Assembly (NCBI RefSeq): GCF_001046635.1 | Contig: NZ_KQ130455.1 | Location: forward strand, 62,001-126,000 | DNA: 64,000 nucleotides | Direction of reading: 5' to 3' | Source: Novosphingobium barchaimii LL02 | Lineage (GTDB): Bacteria > Pseudomonadota > Alphaproteobacteria > Sphingomonadales > Sphingomonadaceae | Shown: positions 61,715 through 64,000 of the stretch, piece by piece | Layout of the letters: the number at the start of each line of letters is the position of its first letter | How positions within the stretch are numbered: position 1 is the stretch's first letter | Program-made: the position numbers and the translations under genes | Notes under the pieces: model-generated | Told to the model about the DNA's origin: nothing | What the model saw: only the letters and a program-made list of their open reading frames with translations | Databases searched by the model: none

Positions 61715-62635
61715 TCAGCGCAGCTGGTTGAACAGGCTCAGGCTGGAGAGCTTGGCGAAGCCGGCCTGGCTGGCCTCCAGCACCGTGAGCGTTTCCTGAA
61801 GCCGCGCCATGGTGGAGGCGATGTCGGTGGCGCCAAGGTCTGTCTGTTCGGCGGAGCGCAGTTCGCCCCGGTCGATGCGGCGCTCGCCGGTCAGTTCGAT
61901 CCAGGCGAGCCGGGTGCCGACCACGGTCTGCCCGGTACTCAGGGTGTCGAGGCCGGTCTGGAGACTGGCGAGGGCGTCGTTGGCTCCGACAGTTGGTGTC
62001 GTCCCGGCCTTGAGCGCGTCGGACAGCGCCTTGACGGTGGCCATGACGTCGCTCTGGATGCCGTTCCTGTCGGTGAAGGTCAGGAACTGCGGGCCGGTCA
62101 TGGAGCGGGTGACGCTTTGCCCTTCGCCCAGCGGCAGGTCTTCGCTGCTGGCGGAGCCGACATAGGCGGCGTTGCCCGCGGCATCCAGCTTATAGGCATC
62201 GCCCGTGCTTTCGCCGCCGAACAGTGCATGGCCGTTCGAATCGCGGGTATTGGCCAGGCCGAACAGCGCGGCGTGGACCTGATCCAGTTCGGTCGCCACG
62301 GCGCCCCGCTGCTCGGCCGTCAGGGTGGAGGAGGCGGCCTGGGTCGCCAGTTCCTGCGCGCGGATGATGGTGTCGGCGATGTCGGACATGGCGCCGTCGG
62401 CCAGCGTCAGGTCGGCATTTGCGCGGTTCGCGTTGGCGGTGTCGATCTGCGACAGCGTCTCCTGCCGCGACAGGGCGCGCAGGCGCGAGGCGGCGACCGG
62501 GTTGTCGGAAGAACGGCTCAGCTTCTGCGTGGTGCTCAGCTGGGTTTGCAGCGTCTCCGCCTGTCCGCGCAGCGACTTCATGTCGGTCCGCGACTTGTCG
62601 AAGAAGGCGCCGGTCGAGGTGGAAATGGTCGTCAT
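61715..62635 (-). CDS. flgL: Hook-filament junction protein FlgL
   Basis: Hook-associated protein 3, joining hook and filament. The 306-residue protein resembles flagellin at its ends: TISTSTGAFFDKSRTDMKSL and QLSTTQKLSRSSDNP at the N terminus, and TDLGATDIASTMARLQETLT through KLSSLSLFNQLR at the C terminus. It starts seven bases after the flgK stop, forming the usual flgK-flgL pair. Confidence 0.94.
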   Translation of the reverse strand: MTTISTSTGAFFDKSRTDMKSLRGQAETLQTQLSTTQKLSRSSDNPVAASRLRALSRQETLSQIDTANANRANADLTLADGAMSDIADTIIRAQELATQAASSTLTAEQRGAVATELDQVHAALFGLANTRDSNGHALFGGESTGDAYKLDAAGNAAYVGSASSEDLPLGEGQSVTRSMTGPQFLTFTDRNGIQSDVMATVKALSDALKAGTTPTVGANDALASLQTGLDTLSTGQTVVGTRLAWIELTGERRIDRGELRSAEQTDLGATDIASTMARLQETLTVLEASQAGFAKLSSLSLFNQLR

Positions 62636-62642
62636 GGCGGGC

Positions 62643-63983
62643 CTACCTGATCGAGAGGATGGAATCGAAGATGTCGCTCGCCACCTGCATCACCCGCGCC
62701 GAGGCCTGATAGGCCTGCTGGAAACGGACGAGGTTCACGGCTTCGTCATCGAGGTTCACGCCCGCCTGAGCAGACAGCGCGGACTGCGCGCTGCCCGCAA
62801 TCGCGGCGAGGGCATCGCGGGTGATCGTGCGCCCGGCGACGGCGCTGGATATGCCGAACAGCAGGGTATCGACCGCGCCGGAAGGGTCCGCCGTTTCGAG
62901 CGCGCCGCGCATCGCGGCAAGGTTGGTCATGTCGCGGCTGCCGGCCGCCGCGCCCGCTGGCGCCGTTGCGATGGCGGTGCCTTTGCTGGCGACCATCGCG
63001 ATGTCCGCCGCGCCGGTGCCGGAAAACAGTGGCTGGCCGGGGCTGCCCTGAAGGTCCACGCCGCCCGTTTGCGCGGTGTTGATGGCGCTGACGATGCCGC
63101 CCGCGATGGTGTCCAGCTGCGTGCGCGCGCCGGCCAGTTCCACCAGCGCCTGCGCCTTGCCGGCGACCGCGCCGGAGCTGAGCGTCACCGCCTGGCTGTT
63201 CACCGAGAACGACACCGTGCCGTTCGCCGCGCTGGCCATCGACAGCGTCTTTGCAGTGGCGCCCGATACCAGCGAGGTGCCGGTCGGCCCGCCCAGCGTG
63301 ACCGAGACGGACTTGTCGGCATTGATGGTGGTGGTGATGTCGGCATGATCGCTCAGCTGCTGGAGCAGGCTATCGCGCTGGTCGAGCAGGGTGGACTGGT
63401 CGCCCGATGCATCGCCGCCGCTGCGCATCAGGCGCAGGTTCACTTTCGCGATTTCTCCGGCGAGGCGGTTGACGGTGTCGACGCCGTCCTGCGCTTCGAA
63501 GCGCAGGCCCTTGCCTGCCGCGTCCAGGTTCTGCGCGGCGGTGTTGAAGGTCTGCGCCATGGTGCGCCCGTCCTCGATCACCTGCGCGCGCAGGGAACCG
63601 TCGGTGGGGTCCGACACCAGCTGCTTGAGGCTGCCCTCGAAAGCGACCACCGAATCGTAGACGCCGGTCTGCTCGATCGCGGTCTGCACGCTTTCCAGCC
63701 CCGCCACCTCGGCCGAGGCGCGCGCGGCGTCGGAGCCGGTGCGGCGAACCTCGGACTGGCGGAACACGTCGGCGTTGCGCACGATCCCGGTGATCCGGGC
63801 GCCGGCCAGGTTGATGCCGGTGGGCGAGGCATTAAGCGATCCCGCCGTGACTTCGGCCACCGAAACGCTGCGGCGCACGTAGCCTTCCGTCTTGGCATTG
63901 GCGATGTTGTTCGCCGTCACATCCAGCGCGGTGCGGGCAACGCGGGCGCCCGAACGCGCGATCGAGAGAAGGTCGGAGGCCAT
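62643..63983 (-). CDS. flgK: Hook-associated protein FlgK
   Basis: Hook-associated protein 1, first protein of the hook-filament junction. The 446-residue protein has the rod/hook-type N terminus (SGARVARTALDVTANNIANA, then TEGYVRRSVSV), a variable middle, and C-terminal DDEAVNLVRFQQAYQASARV, shared by rod, hook and HAP proteins. The start codon lies 17 bases inside the window edge with CAGGTAG before it, so the gene is complete. Confidence 0.95.
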   Translation of the reverse strand: MASDLLSIARSGARVARTALDVTANNIANAKTEGYVRRSVSVAEVTAGSLNASPTGINLAGARITGIVRNADVFRQSEVRRTGSDAARASAEVAGLESVQTAIEQTGVYDSVVAFEGSLKQLVSDPTDGSLRAQVIEDGRTMAQTFNTAAQNLDAAGKGLRFEAQDGVDTVNRLAGEIAKVNLRLMRSGGDASGDQSTLLDQRDSLLQQLSDHADITTTINADKSVSVTLGGPTGTSLVSGATAKTLSMASAANGTVSFSVNSQAVTLSSGAVAGKAQALVELAGARTQLDTIAGGIVSAINTAQTGGVDLQGSPGQPLFSGTGAADIAMVASKGTAIATAPAGAAAGSRDMTNLAAMRGALETADPSGAVDTLLFGISSAVAGRTITRDALAAIAGSAQSALSAQAGVNLDDEAVNLVRFQQAYQASARVMQVASDIFDSILSIR

Positions 63984-64000
63984 TATGCTACCTGGTTTTC

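Noticed and set aside
1-64000. tRNA, rRNA, CRISPR array, riboswitch, IS element or prophage
   Set aside because: No cloverleaf, ribosomal, repeat-spacer, transposase, integrase or phage structural sequence was recognised by eye; a covariance-model search would be needed to exclude small RNAs.

Overview
The window is a GC-rich chromosomal segment from an alphaproteobacterium. It is most likely a motile member of the Sphingomonadales close to Novosphingobium or Sphingomonas. The case rests on gene order (secB / Tim44-like / mltA / Smr; ubiE-ubiB-coaBC-dut; cpoB-tilS), an RcdA-type DUF1465 protein, a TonB-dependent receptor of the sphingomonad type, and REP-like palindromes of a kind common in this group. 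No rRNA, tRNA, CRISPR array, transposase or prophage gene was found.

Layout. 1-10.4 kb: housekeeping and envelope genes (nadA, a small membrane protein, an MBL-fold hydrolase, rcdA, two DUF465 miniproteins, ptsP, a RodZ-like protein, cpoB, tilS, an L,D-transpeptidase). 10.5-15.8 kb: a probable uptake/catabolic unit, with a TetR regulator divergent from a TonB receptor, an alpha/beta hydrolase and an MFS transporter. 15.8-22.5 kb: small membrane proteins, then ubiE, ubiB, a membrane protein split by an apparent frameshift, coaBC and dut. 22.7-30.8 kb: a DUF4136 lipoprotein, a MOSC protein, trpS and murJ, secB, and the divergent Tim44-like / mltA / smr run. 30.9-36.2 kb: galE, ugd and a large TPR-GT41 (O-GlcNAc-transferase-like) protein, with an AT-rich gap. 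36.4-39.9 kb: two SDR oxidoreductases, a class I aminotransferase and an orphan 148-residue protein.

40.1-64 kb is a flagellar region. A long minus-strand run reads sigma-54 activator, fliE-F-G-H-I-J-K-L-M-N-O-P-Q-R, flhB, fliD, fliS, and then an orphan LuxR-type response regulator. Many junctions are 4-base start/stop overlaps. Flagellin (fliC) is divergent from the activator. Two small secreted proteins follow, then motB/motA and flgL/flgK on the minus strand.

How it fits together: the 57.1-57.6 kb gap looks like the control point of the cluster. It holds an inverted pair of TTAACCA boxes resembling CtrA half-sites, a cluster of GANTC (CcrM-type) sites within a 10-bp inverted repeat, and a good -24/-12 sigma-54 promoter for flagellin beside the gene for a sigma-54 activator. 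With rcdA (CtrA turnover) in the same window, this suggests cell-cycle-linked flagellar control, which is inferred and not demonstrated. REP-like inverted repeats sit at three internal junctions of the flagellar genes.
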